The translations under genes were made by a program, and so were the position numbers. From JAFGNV01 sp964612485 (GTDB lineage: Bacteria > Chloroflexota > Anaerolineae > 4572-78 > J111), in assembly GCA_964612485.1 (NCBI GenBank), contig CAZTFF010000007.1:1-64000 (forward strand): 64,000 bases of DNA, written 5' to 3'. Positions 40,830-50,247 of the stretch are shown one piece after another (within the stretch, counting starts at the first letter, position 1; each line of letters starts with the position of its first letter). The notes beneath the pieces are model-generated. The model worked only from the letters and a program-made list of their open reading frames with translations, was not told the origin of the DNA and did not search any database.

Positions 40830-42761
40830 TTAACGATGATCCCCTGTAGAAACGTCGGTATTATCTTTCGACGCCTCCTCCTCCTCTGCTTCCATATCGC
40901 TCAGGGTGCGGGCGACCTCTTCGATGGCCAGCCGCTGCTTGCGGTACAGATCGGCCTCGCTCATGGCCAAGCGTTGGGCAATATCCCGCACGCGCATCCC
41001 CTGCACAAATTTCAAATCCAAAATATTGTACATCAACCATTCGGCGGCTGTCATATGGCGCTGGCCCGAGGGGCGCTGCTTCTCGATGGCGCGGGTTAAA
41101 ACAGCGCGCAGGGCGTGGGCCGGGTTGCTGTCGTGGTCTGTCAGGGTATCCTGCACTACTTTTAGCTGCAACAGCGGGCTGCGGGTTAATTTGGGGCCGC
41201 CCCAGTAGTGGCTGAGCGCGTCGCGCACCATTTGCGGAAAATTTTGATCGTGGATGGGGCTTTCGGTGGTGACGGCCAGGCTGGGCGAGCCGGTGTAGCG
41301 CACCGTGCTGCGCAGGCGCTGCACCCGTTCTATTTCGGGGATGATGTTTTTGAGTACGCCAAAGACCTCTTGCTGCAAGCGCCGGTCTTCCAGGGCCAGT
41401 TCCATTTGTTGGATCAGGAGCGCGGCGGCATTTTCCTCTTCCGGGGTCAGATCATATTCCTCGGCCCGCGCTTCTAACCCCAATAATCCCAGGTGGTGAT
41501 TGCGGGCTTTATTTTTCAGGATCAGAAACCAGAAATTATTCTGAATGATGAAATAGTGGCTGCTCTGCCCGTTTTTTTGCTGCACCAGTTGGGGCACATT
41601 GATATTGGCCACCGCCTCTTCGATGATTTCGAGAGAGCCGATCTGGGTTTCCAGGCGGGGACCTTGCCGGGCGGCTAAATTGTAAACAAAGCCGGTGCGT
41701 ACCCGCAATATTTCGCACAGGTTGGTCAGCAGGTTTTCCAGAGCCTGCTGGAGGTCGGTGGTGGTGAGCAAGCGTCGGTCCAGTTCGCTGATCCAGGCCA
41801 CTTCAACCCGATCCTGGTAGAAGATCAGGCTGTCGATAGCCGGTTTGATGAGATTGATGAAAAGCTGCCACAAAACAATGGCGGCCACAATCGACGTCAC
41901 CAAAATCATATCGCGGGAGAGACCCAAAATGCGCCCGTCTTTGGGCAGGGCCAGAAAAATAAAAATAACGATGGTGGCCATGATCGTGCCGCGCAGCAAG
42001 AAATGCACCAGGTTGTGCTTCACCACCCGGTCGGGCGAGAACGCGCCAAAAAAGGTAACGCTGTAGGCCATCACAATGATCATAAAGGCGATGCCCAGGT
42101 TCACCAGAAACAGCGTCACCAATAAGAAAACCGGCGGCATTAGCGAGGTGGCGTTGGCAATGAGCATGTAGGGGAAAACGCCTAACGCCGGCGCAAAAAA
42201 CGATATACCCAGGTAGGTCATCCGGCGGCGCGCGCCGGGCGTTAAACAGCGGGCGCGGGCCTGGGTGATTTTGTACGCGCCCCACAGCAGCGTGGTGTAA
42301 AAGTAGGTGGTGAACACCCAGAAGAAGGGGCCGGCCTTAAATTGGGTCACGCCGGGCGAGTAGAAAGGGTCGCGGATCAGGGTGTCGGTGCGCAGGGCCA
42401 GTAAAAAGAGCAAAAAGCCAAAAAAGTAGGCGATCCACACCGCCACCCGCCGGCGTAAGGAGGGCGCGTTGGTCATGCGCAGCAGGGCGTCGGAAAAGTG
42501 AAGGTAGGCGGCGGGGGTAAAGGCAATGCCAATCCATTGGAATTTGAGCCAGGGCGTGGCGCTGGGGATATTTTCAACCAGAAAGAGCGCCACATCGCCC
42601 ACGTAGGTGAAGCTCATACAGGCCAGCAGCGCGGCAAAACTGCGGCCAATGGCGCTGCGCGGATTGTAGACGATCATGTAGGCAAACAGAGAAAAGGCCA
42701 AAATAACAATGGCCGACGAGAGGATCATATTTAAGCGGATAAACAGGTCGGTTGCCGCCAT
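40830..42761 (-). CDS. Membrane sensor: seven-or-more-TM N-terminus, GAF-like domain and C-terminal helix-turn-helix
   Basis: 643 residues from ATG 42761, which has GGAGAAA upstream; a longer frame to 42878 adds 39 residues of no domain character. Residues 1-310 hold about eight hydrophobic helices resembling the 7TM region of histidine kinases ('LSSAIVILAFSLFAYMIVYNPRSAIGRSFAALLA', 'WIGIAFTPAAYLHFSDALLR'). A GAF-like domain follows (about 330-500), then a linker. Near residues 575-625 comes a helix-turn-helix-like segment ('AEWLMYNILDLKFVQGMRVRDIAQRLAMSEADLYRKQRLAIEEVARTL'). There is no kinase domain. A membrane receptor joined directly to a DNA-binding-like end is unusual. A GNAT gene ends 25 bp upstream. 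Confidence 0.72.
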   Translation of the reverse strand: MAATDLFIRLNMILSSAIVILAFSLFAYMIVYNPRSAIGRSFAALLACMSFTYVGDVALFLVENIPSATPWLKFQWIGIAFTPAAYLHFSDALLRMTNAPSLRRRVAVWIAYFFGFLLFLLALRTDTLIRDPFYSPGVTQFKAGPFFWVFTTYFYTTLLWGAYKITQARARCLTPGARRRMTYLGISFFAPALGVFPYMLIANATSLMPPVFLLVTLFLVNLGIAFMIIVMAYSVTFFGAFSPDRVVKHNLVHFLLRGTIMATIVIFIFLALPKDGRILGLSRDMILVTSIVAAIVLWQLFINLIKPAIDSLIFYQDRVEVAWISELDRRLLTTTDLQQALENLLTNLCEILRVRTGFVYNLAARQGPRLETQIGSLEIIEEAVANINVPQLVQQKNGQSSHYFIIQNNFWFLILKNKARNHHLGLLGLEARAEEYDLTPEEENAAALLIQQMELALEDRRLQQEVFGVLKNIIPEIERVQRLRSTVRYTGSPSLAVTTESPIHDQNFPQMVRDALSHYWGGPKLTRSPLLQLKVVQDTLTDHDSNPAHALRAVLTRAIEKQRPSGQRHMTAAEWLMYNILDLKFVQGMRVRDIAQRLAMSEADLYRKQRLAIEEVARTLSDMEAEEEEASKDNTDVSTGDHR

Positions 42762-42786
42762 CAGAGATTTTTCTCCATCAATTGAA

Positions 42787-43317
42787 TTAGACCGGGCGAG
42801 AGAAAAAGAGGGCGATGTCGCCGTTTGGGTAGTAACGTTCGTTGAATCCGCAAAACTGGAAGCCGTGTTTCTGAGCAAAGGAGATGGCCGGATGGTTTTT
42901 GGTTTGCATCTCCAGCATCATACGGCTCAGGTTATGCTCTAAAGCCCAGTGGTTGGCCGCTTCCAGCAAGGCGGTTCCCATCCCCTGCCGGCGGTGGTGG
43001 GAATCAACTACCAGGTTAGACACCCACAGGATATTTTGCCAGGGGTGGGGTTGGGTGTCGATAAAGCCCACGATCTCTTCTTGCAGGTTGCGAATCGTCA
43101 AGAAACATTGCTCCTGTTTCCAATGTTCCAGCAGCTCATCGGAGGAGCGGGGATATTCGACCCGCATGGGGCGGGGCAGGCGGATGGTGTCAAAATGGAT
43201 GTTGGTGGCGCGTTCATCGCCATCGGTCCGCATTTGCCACACGTAATCGGTGGTGTAGGTGGTATTGAGTTGGCAGCAGGTATTCAAATCAACCAGTTCA
43301 GCCGGATTAACTTGCAT
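42787..43317 (-). CDS. GNAT family N-acetyltransferase
   Basis: 176 residues. The GNAT acetyl-CoA-binding signature is 'WVSNLVVDSHHRRQGMGTALLEAANHWA', followed by 'SRMMLEMQTKNHPAISFAQKHGFQFCGFNERYYPNGDIALFF', the typical strand 5-helix 4 region. The acceptor is unknown; the family includes small-molecule and protein acetylating enzymes such as RimI-like proteins. The ATG at 43317 has no strong Shine-Dalgarno. The membrane sensor gene starts 25 bp after its stop, and co-transcription is likely. Confidence 0.88.
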   Translation of the reverse strand: MQVNPAELVDLNTCCQLNTTYTTDYVWQMRTDGDERATNIHFDTIRLPRPMRVEYPRSSDELLEHWKQEQCFLTIRNLQEEIVGFIDTQPHPWQNILWVSNLVVDSHHRRQGMGTALLEAANHWALEHNLSRMMLEMQTKNHPAISFAQKHGFQFCGFNERYYPNGDIALFFSRPV

Positions 43318-43370
43318 GGGTGTCCCTATTTGTCAATTGGAATATGGGGGAAATTCTAGCATCAGGCCGG

Positions 43371-45227
43371 TTAATTCGCAAGCGTTGCGGGGGAGCGCGA
43401 GGAACCGGCCAGGAATCCGGCCACAATATCCTGCATTTCGATGGGGCTAATGGTGCCATCGATGACGATGAAGCGGCCTTGATGAATGAAGGTAGCCGAG
43501 CTGAACGTGCCCAGTTCGTCGGAATAATCAACCAGATAAACGGGGTGATGGTTGACCAGCCGGAGATCGTTGCGGTAATAGCCTTGCTCATCGAGCCAGG
43601 TTTCCAGGCTTTTTCCCGACGCCGGCGATTGGGTAATGTAGAGATAGCTGTTTTTGTTGCGGCCCAGGTATTCCAGCCCGATAACGGGTTCGCCGCCGGG
43701 CGTGTAATCCGACACAAAATCGTCCAAATCTTCAAGCGTATAGCTGATAATGTTGTTGAAGGTAAAGCAGGAGGGAATATAGGGCGGCGTACGGATCGGA
43801 AACGGCGCTTGGCCGGCCTCGATCACCTGCCCGTGCCCCAAAAAGCCGGTTTCCTGGGTGTTGAAAACAGGCGGGGTGTAGGGGTCAGGATCATCCGGCA
43901 CCGGGGGCGCGCTGATGCGTTGGAAGGCATCGGCATCGGCTACGGCCAGGGTGTAATTTTGATAGCCGCAGTCGGCTTCAGCTTCCACCGGGGTGGTGTT
44001 AACGATCACCATGTACAGCCGGTCGAAGGGCGCAGGGTCGATGATGGTGGGGCCGCTGCCGGCCAGGGGTGAGATCGTGGCCCGTCCATCATCCAGGCCC
44101 ACCAGCCGAACCTGCCATTGGGCAGTGGTTGAACCATTGAAATCGATCATCAAGGGCATATCGCTTTTGAGCCGCACGTAATCGGCTCCCATTTGCTGTA
44201 CACCGTCTTTGGGGGTGAGGGTGTCCAGTTCGCCGGCATTCACCCGCAAGGTTCCTTCAACGTAGGGGCGCAGGTAGCTGCCGCCGTGGGTGTAACAATG
44301 GGGCGTATTGGCCGGGCAGTCGGATTTGATGAGATTGGCCAGGGCAAAATTCACCAGCACTTCTGGCAGGGTGGTGGCTTGCTGGGCCAGCGTTTGTTCC
44401 AGCGCGGTCAGGCCGTCTTCTGCCGCCATTGTTTCCCACAGGCGGCGGATGGTGTTTGGCCCGCCGTGATGTTCCGCAATGTAGCGCAGTAAAATCCAGG
44501 CCCCGTACCAATGAACGTCCTGGTCGTCGCGCCCCACGCTCAGGGGGCACAGGTCCGGCGCGTCCATGTAATCGATGAGATAGCTTCTGGCATCGCCGAT
44601 ATCCGGGTAAACTTCATCCTCGATCCAGACCGCGCTGGCTTCGTAGAGCCATTCGTAGGGATCGTGGTTATCGTAAGCGGCCTGAATAGCGTGATGCAGT
44701 TCGTGGGCCACAGTGGTGCGCATGGCGTCCAGCGGGGCGAGTTCGCCATTGAAATCAGCGGTGGCATAATCGTTATCCAGCCCCAGATAGCCGTAGGCCA
44801 GGTTGGGGTGGTGGCTCACCGTGCCCCGGTGCGTTTCCACGTAACCAAAGAGATCAACTTGATCTTGCAGGTAGACATCAAAGCGGGTGTCGCCGCCTTC
44901 CCCCCTGTCCGACAGCGGGGGACGCCAGCCCAGCCGCTCAACTTCTTCCTGCCAGGCATATTCCAGCGCTTCGGCCACGGCATCGACATAATCGGGTACA
45001 GCGTTGGCGTCCTCATCCGTAGGCGGCACGGTATCCTGGCCGTGCAGGGTGTAGTGGATCACAAAATGCTCGGTGGCGTGAGCTAATCGAGGCCCGCTGA
45101 GGGCCGGGCGTGGTTGGGTTTTGGCCCGGCCCGGCGGTGTTTCTGATTGGACTGGCGGAGAGAAGGCGATCAGAAAGAGAGCCAGGGTAAAGAGTAAAAC
45201 GGGGAATTGTTTGGCTGCGTTGCTCAT
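43371..45227 (-). CDS. Secreted HELHH metalloprotease-like protein
   Basis: 618 residues with an N-terminal signal peptide ('VLLFTLALFLIAFSPPVQS'). Residues about 50-300 form a predicted zinc peptidase with 'TTVAHELHHAIQAAYDN' (HExxH) and a downstream Glu in 'WLYEASAVWIEDEVYPD', in the manner of gluzincins. It begins with 'HFVIHYTLHGQDTVPPTDEDANAVPDYVDAVAEALEYAW', typical of the MXAN_6640-type putative metalloprotease family. Residues 330-600 are beta-rich adhesion-like domains, including a C-terminal part with 'GYYRNDLRLVNHHPVYLVDYSDELG'. No lipobox or cell-wall anchor is seen, so it should be released or bound non-covalently. Family and catalysis are inferred from motifs only. It stands as a separate unit from the GNAT gene. 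Confidence 0.78.
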   Translation of the reverse strand: MSNAAKQFPVLLFTLALFLIAFSPPVQSETPPGRAKTQPRPALSGPRLAHATEHFVIHYTLHGQDTVPPTDEDANAVPDYVDAVAEALEYAWQEEVERLGWRPPLSDRGEGGDTRFDVYLQDQVDLFGYVETHRGTVSHHPNLAYGYLGLDNDYATADFNGELAPLDAMRTTVAHELHHAIQAAYDNHDPYEWLYEASAVWIEDEVYPDIGDARSYLIDYMDAPDLCPLSVGRDDQDVHWYGAWILLRYIAEHHGGPNTIRRLWETMAAEDGLTALEQTLAQQATTLPEVLVNFALANLIKSDCPANTPHCYTHGGSYLRPYVEGTLRVNAGELDTLTPKDGVQQMGADYVRLKSDMPLMIDFNGSTTAQWQVRLVGLDDGRATISPLAGSGPTIIDPAPFDRLYMVIVNTTPVEAEADCGYQNYTLAVADADAFQRISAPPVPDDPDPYTPPVFNTQETGFLGHGQVIEAGQAPFPIRTPPYIPSCFTFNNIISYTLEDLDDFVSDYTPGGEPVIGLEYLGRNKNSYLYITQSPASGKSLETWLDEQGYYRNDLRLVNHHPVYLVDYSDELGTFSSATFIHQGRFIVIDGTISPIEMQDIVAGFLAGSSRSPATLAN

Positions 45228-45604
45228 AAGAATCTGTTTCTCTTCAACTTTGTTCCGGTAATTCTACCTGATCTCCTCCATCAAACCAAAAATTTTGATG
45301 GTGCTGGGGGTAAAAAACAAAAAACCGCCATCCAGTGCCGGATAGCGGTTTGGCGATACGAATCGGCTCGTCGTTAGCCGGATGTTGACCTCCACCGCCA
45401 TTGATTCCACAACAGATAAAATTCAAGTAGAATCAGACTTCCTTCGCTGAAGCCGTCGTCTAGCCGCAAAAGAGTGATTTTAGAAAATCGATGGTTGTGT
45501 TTCATCAATGGGTACCATCCGGCAACCATAACCGAAGTCTGAAAATGGCTTCGTCCAAACAACGGTGGTCGGTCGTCTGTCGTCGGTCCTTGGTCGTCTC
45601 CGCG
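45228..45604. other. Intergenic region between the HELHH protease and DUF35 genes
   Basis: 377 bases without a gene. It holds the terminator at 45311-45352 and GTCGGTCGTC-type filler at about 45565-45600. AGACTTCCTTCG...GAAGCC at about 45437-45460 is partly mirrored near 45533-45556, which may be a decayed inverted repeat. Confidence 0.4.
45311..45352 (-). terminator. Terminator downstream of the mevalonate cluster
   Basis: AACCGCCATCC/GGATAGCGGTT (45323-45333 with 45340-45350) is an imperfect 11-bp stem; on the minus strand it is followed by a run of T residues (TTTTTTGTTTTTT). It lies about 250 bases past the DUF35 gene stop. Confidence 0.75.
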
Positions 45605-46012
45605 CTACGCCGTGGCTAACTGCGGCCTAAATTTGTAGCCGTAAATGATCAAACCTTCGTCACCCTGAGTGCGAATTTTGCGGGTGGTCATTTCCACCGG
45701 CATCCCAATCTCAACCTCGTCGTTTTCAACATCGGTGAGTTGGGCCGTGATCAGCGGGCCTTCTGCCAGTTTTACCAGGGCCACGGTGTAGGGCGCGCCG
45801 GTTTCATATCCCTCGGGCGGGTTGTGGACGGTGCTGTACGAGTACACTTCCCCCCGCCCGCTGAACTGAAAAGGGGGCTGGGCCTCCTCGGCGCAATGGG
45901 GACACACATCGCGCGGGGGAAATATCTTGCCGTGGCAGTGGGGGCATTCTTCACCCACTAACTGGTAACGTTGGGCCTTCAAGCGCCAATGTCGAGCTAT
46001 TTCGGTACTCAT
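45605..46012 (-). CDS. DUF35 zinc-ribbon/OB-fold acyl-CoA-binding protein
   Basis: 135 residues. A rubredoxin-like zinc knuckle ('LVGEECPHCHGKIFPPRDVCPHC', two CxxC) precedes an OB fold ('SGRGEVYSYSTVHNPPEGYETGAPYTVALVKLAEGPLITAQL'). In archaea a DUF35 protein bridges acetoacetyl-CoA thiolase and HMG-CoA synthase and holds the CoA intermediate in a shared site. The same three genes are adjacent here, so the same role is likely (inference from neighbours and family knowledge). AAGGAG lies eight bases before the ATG. It is the last gene of the mevalonate run, about 190 bp after the thiolase gene. Confidence 0.9.
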   Translation of the reverse strand: MSTEIARHWRLKAQRYQLVGEECPHCHGKIFPPRDVCPHCAEEAQPPFQFSGRGEVYSYSTVHNPPEGYETGAPYTVALVKLAEGPLITAQLTDVENDEVEIGMPVEMTTRKIRTQGDEGLIIYGYKFRPQLATA

Positions 46013-46203
46013 AATTAATTCTCCTTACTGCTAAAGTTGATGATAACTTATTGTCTTGCTATACAATTTGATAAGTCTTTTTATCTATGGCCACCGACTT
46101 CTGACGACCGACCGCCAATTTTCCACGGTGGTCTGCCGTCTGTGGTCAGTGGTCTGGTTGTCAAAAAACGAGTTCGATAATTGATTTGAGATCAAAACCG
46201 CAT

Positions 46204-47361
46204 TTAATCCGTTCTCTCAAAAATATGGGTGACAATGGTGGCCCCGCTGCCGCCGATATTTTGGGTCATTCCCAGGCGGGCGTTGGCGATTTGATTGTCG
46301 CCGGCCTCACCGCGCAACTGCTGCACCGCTTCGACAATCTGGTACAGGCCGGTTGCACCCACCGGATGGCCGCGTGCTTTCAGCCCCCCCCGCGTGGTGA
46401 GGGGAATTTTGCCGTCCAGGCCAATTTCACCATCTTTGGCCGGCCAGGTACCTCTGCCGCGCTTGGCAAAACCGCTGGCTTCCAGGCTCAGAGCGGCCAT
46501 AATGGTAAAGGCGTCGTGCAATTCAAAAAAGTCGATGTCTTCCGGGCCAACGCCAGCCTGCTTGTAGGCGCGCTGGGCCGAATCTTCCGCCGCTTGCAGC
46601 CACAGCGGGTCGCGCCGATCGTGGATGCTCAGGCTGTCGGTGGCCAGGGCGCTACCTTTGACTTGAACGGCGTTGTCGGTAAATTCCCGTGCCTGTTCGG
46701 TGGGACAGAGAATGACCGCGGCAGCGCCGTCGGCCATGGGACTGGCGTCCATCAGGGTGATGGGATCGGCTACCACGCCGGCGCGCATAAATACCTCTTG
46801 GCTGATGGGTCGTTGGAACATCGCGTTGGGATTGCCGGCGCCGTTAGCGTGCGCGTTAACCGAAAACCCGGCAAAATCTTCCCGCGTCACATTGTATTTG
46901 TGCATATAACGGCGCATCACCAAAGCATTGAGGGCCACAAAGCTGACGCCGTGGATCACCTCGTAATCGGCGTCGGCGGCGGAGGCCAGCCCGGCGGTGA
47001 GCTTGCTGCCCACGTCGTCGGTCATTTTCTCCACGCCCAGCGCTACCACAATATTTTGCAATCCGCTGGCCACGCCAATGTAAGCCTGCCGGAACGCCGC
47101 CGCCGCGCTGGCGCAGGCCGCCTCCACTTTTACGGCTTCCGTGCCGCGCAGCCCGGCAAAATCGGCGATCAATGCGCCAAGGTGGGCCTGGCCGGAAATT
47201 TCGCCGGAGAGCATATTACCCACATAAACCGCGTCGGCTCGCTCAATTCCGGCGTCGCGCATTGCCGCGGCCAGGGCATCGTACCCGATGTGCCGTAAAC
47301 TGCGGTCCCAGTGTTCGCCCACCGGGGTTTGTCCAATTCCAATAATCGATACGTCTCTCAA
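46204..47361 (-). CDS. Thiolase, acetoacetyl-CoA-forming (archaeal-type)
   Basis: 385 residues with a TTG start at 47361; the fold begins at once ('RDVSIIGIGQTPVGE') and no earlier start is in frame. The active-site Cys is in 'VEAACASAAAAFRQA', the His in 'FFELHDAFTIM', and the second Cys/His region ends with 'GGLKARGHPVGATG'. It belongs to the thiolase group used with archaeal HMG-CoA synthase and DUF35, shorter and different from bacterial AtoB. It condenses two acetyl-CoA to acetoacetyl-CoA, the first mevalonate step. It follows the synthase gene by 46 bp. Confidence 0.9.
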   Translation of the reverse strand: MRDVSIIGIGQTPVGEHWDRSLRHIGYDALAAAMRDAGIERADAVYVGNMLSGEISGQAHLGALIADFAGLRGTEAVKVEAACASAAAAFRQAYIGVASGLQNIVVALGVEKMTDDVGSKLTAGLASAADADYEVIHGVSFVALNALVMRRYMHKYNVTREDFAGFSVNAHANGAGNPNAMFQRPISQEVFMRAGVVADPITLMDASPMADGAAAVILCPTEQAREFTDNAVQVKGSALATDSLSIHDRRDPLWLQAAEDSAQRAYKQAGVGPEDIDFFELHDAFTIMAALSLEASGFAKRGRGTWPAKDGEIGLDGKIPLTTRGGLKARGHPVGATGLYQIVEAVQQLRGEAGDNQIANARLGMTQNIGGSGATIVTHIFERTD

Positions 47362-47407
47362 AGGTCACTCTCTTATACGGTAGAATTTGTTTTGTCTACG
47401 CCATACA

Positions 47408-48463
<1,056 letters not shown>

Positions 48464-48536
48464 AAGCTTATTCTGCCTTGTTGTTTTTATTCCGTAGTTC
48501 GTGTTGCGTATTGTGTAAAGCGTAAATCTTTAATCT

Positions 48537-49826
48537 TTAATCTCTGGTATCTATTAACTCTTTAGCTCTGGCCTCGTTGATGTTGCCCTCGGCCACCAGT
48601 TGGCTGGCAATTTGCTGCACCTGCGCCCCCTCCGCGCCCGCGGCCAGGGCCACCTGCCGGGCGTGAAGCCGCATATGGCCGCGCTGGATGCCTTCGGTGG
48701 CTAAAGCCCAGATGGCGGCCAGGTTTTGGGCCAGCCCCGTGGCCACCATGATTTCGGCCAGCGTGGTGGCGTTGGGATTGCCCAAAATTTTCATCGATAG
48801 GCGGGCAATGGGATGCGCTTTGGTTGCGCCGCCCACCGTGCCTACGGCCATCGGCATTTCCAATACGCCGCGTAGATGGGTGATCTGGCCGGACTCGTCC
48901 TTTACCAATGCCCACTCGGTGAGGCTGGTGGATTGGCCGCTGCGGGCGGCGTAGGTGTGCGCGCCGGCTTCAATGGCTCGCCAGTCGTTGCCGGTGGCAA
49001 TGGCTACAGCATCGATCCCGTTCATAACCCCTTTGTTGTGGGTGGCGGCGCGGTAGGGATCGGCGGCGGCAAAGGCCCACGCTTCAAAAATGGCCTGGGC
49101 TACTTCATCGCCGGGCAAACCGCCGCGCGCGAGCTGCTCTACCGGAACCTGACCCTCGGCGCGGGCGGTGCGGCGGTCGGCCAAATTAGAGAGAATCCGC
49201 AGGTTGACCCGCCCGCCGGTCAGGGTTTCGATCATTGGGGCCAGCGTTTCCGCCGCCGTATTGACCATATTGGCCCCCATCGCGTCCCGGCAGTCGTACA
49301 AAATATGCACAATCAGCATCGGGCCGGCCGGCGTGTTGGGTAACGGGCGGCATTCAATGCCCCGCGCGCCGCCGCCAATTTTTTGAATAATTGGATCGGC
49401 TTTGGTAGCCGTATCCAGTAGCTCATCTCTGGCGGCATTGATCCTGGCGATGGCTTCGTTCATATCCGGCACATCGAGTACCTGAATTTGGCCGATCATC
49501 ACCGGATGGCTGCTGGTGGTGGTAAACCCACCGCCGGCGCGGATCACCTTGGCCGCGTAGCTGGCGCCGGCTACCACGCTGGGTTCCTCAACCACCATCG
49601 GTACTACCACCTCACGCTGATTAATAAGAAAATTGGTAGCTACGCCAAAGGGCAAAACATAGCGCCCCACCACGTTTTCAATCATTACGTCGGCCTGCTC
49701 GGCGGAAAGACCCGCATCCAATACGGCTAAATCGTCTTCCGAGAGGCCGGTAAAGGCGGCAAGTTGTTGTTTCCGTTCGGATAGCTCTAATTTGTAAAGG
49801 CCCGCCAGCGGGGCTGAATCGCTCAA
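48537..49826 (-). CDS. Hydroxymethylglutaryl-CoA reductase, class II
   Basis: 429 residues, TTG start at 49826 behind GGAG with a six-base spacer. Motifs of class II enzymes: 'DVMIENVVGRYVLPFGVATNFLIN', 'VVPMVVEEPSVVAGAS' (catalytic Glu), 'DCRDAMGANMVNTAAE' (Asp), 'ATHNKGVMNGIDAVAIATGNDWRA' (Lys) and the late catalytic His in 'RGHMRLHARQVAL'. It reduces HMG-CoA to mevalonate with NAD(P)H. It is the first gene of the mevalonate run (reductase, synthase, thiolase, DUF35). A hairpin with a T-run lies about 40 bases upstream in its leader. Confidence 0.96.
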   Translation of the reverse strand: MSDSAPLAGLYKLELSERKQQLAAFTGLSEDDLAVLDAGLSAEQADVMIENVVGRYVLPFGVATNFLINQREVVVPMVVEEPSVVAGASYAAKVIRAGGGFTTTSSHPVMIGQIQVLDVPDMNEAIARINAARDELLDTATKADPIIQKIGGGARGIECRPLPNTPAGPMLIVHILYDCRDAMGANMVNTAAETLAPMIETLTGGRVNLRILSNLADRRTARAEGQVPVEQLARGGLPGDEVAQAIFEAWAFAAADPYRAATHNKGVMNGIDAVAIATGNDWRAIEAGAHTYAARSGQSTSLTEWALVKDESGQITHLRGVLEMPMAVGTVGGATKAHPIARLSMKILGNPNATTLAEIMVATGLAQNLAAIWALATEGIQRGHMRLHARQVALAAGAEGAQVQQIASQLVAEGNINEARAKELIDTRD

Positions 49827-49865
49827 GATGAACTCCTGATTATTGATTCCTGTCTAAAAAACAAA

Positions 49866-49909
49866 AATTCTCAAAGGTGAAGAGCGCCCACCCTTGAGCT
49901 TTGAGAGTA
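49866..49909 (-). promoter_or_regulatory. Hairpin plus T-run in the HMG-CoA reductase leader
   Basis: On the minus strand ACTCTCAAAG (49899-49908) pairs with CTTTGAGAAT (49867-49876), with inner AAGGGTG/CACCTT pairs, and is followed by TTTTTGTTTTTT. TACAAT (49909-49914) abuts the stem, so a promoter there would start inside it; a transcript from further upstream would carry the whole hairpin 40 bases before the TTG start. Confidence 0.45.
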
Positions 49910-50027
49910 TTGTAGCACAGGAAAACTCTCAAAAACTATCAGATTGCCCCTACAGCTTTCTCTGATAGAAAAAGATAGCTTTATCTGCCGGTTTTGTAGG
50001 ACGAAATAGCTAGGACTCTTTGCCTCT

Positions 50028-50055
50028 TGTCAGGGAATCGGGGCAATGTTACAAT
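50028..50055 (+). promoter_or_regulatory. Candidate promoter for the GAF/kinase-like gene
   Basis: TTGTCA (50028-50033), a 16-base spacer and TACAAT (50050-50055). The start codon is 192 bases further on, so the leader would be long; other sites cannot be excluded. Confidence 0.35.
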
Positions 50056-50247
50056 TTTGATGTGCTTCACGTAAAACCCGGTATCGGCAATCATCCAAAA
50101 AAACTTCATCATCCCGGAACGTAGAACGTATTGCGTACACCGTATATGGTAGAGATTTTACGAGATACGCTGTACGTTATACCAATTTTGGGACAATCAT
50201 TTTTTGGAACTAAATGTGTACTTACGGAATCTTTCAGTGCCTGAACA

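Larger units (their letters stand above)
49827..50247. other. Divergent intergenic region between the mevalonate genes and the GAF/kinase-like gene
   Basis: 421 bases. It contains the leader hairpin (49866-49909), a plus-strand promoter candidate (50028-50055) and filler repeats of the type GTATTGCGTAC/ACGTAGAACG (about 50110-50190). No small gene is convincing. Confidence 0.45.

Noticed and set aside
46186..47298. Long plus-strand frame across the thiolase gene (370 codons)
   Set aside because: Shadow of the thiolase; no motif and no start context.
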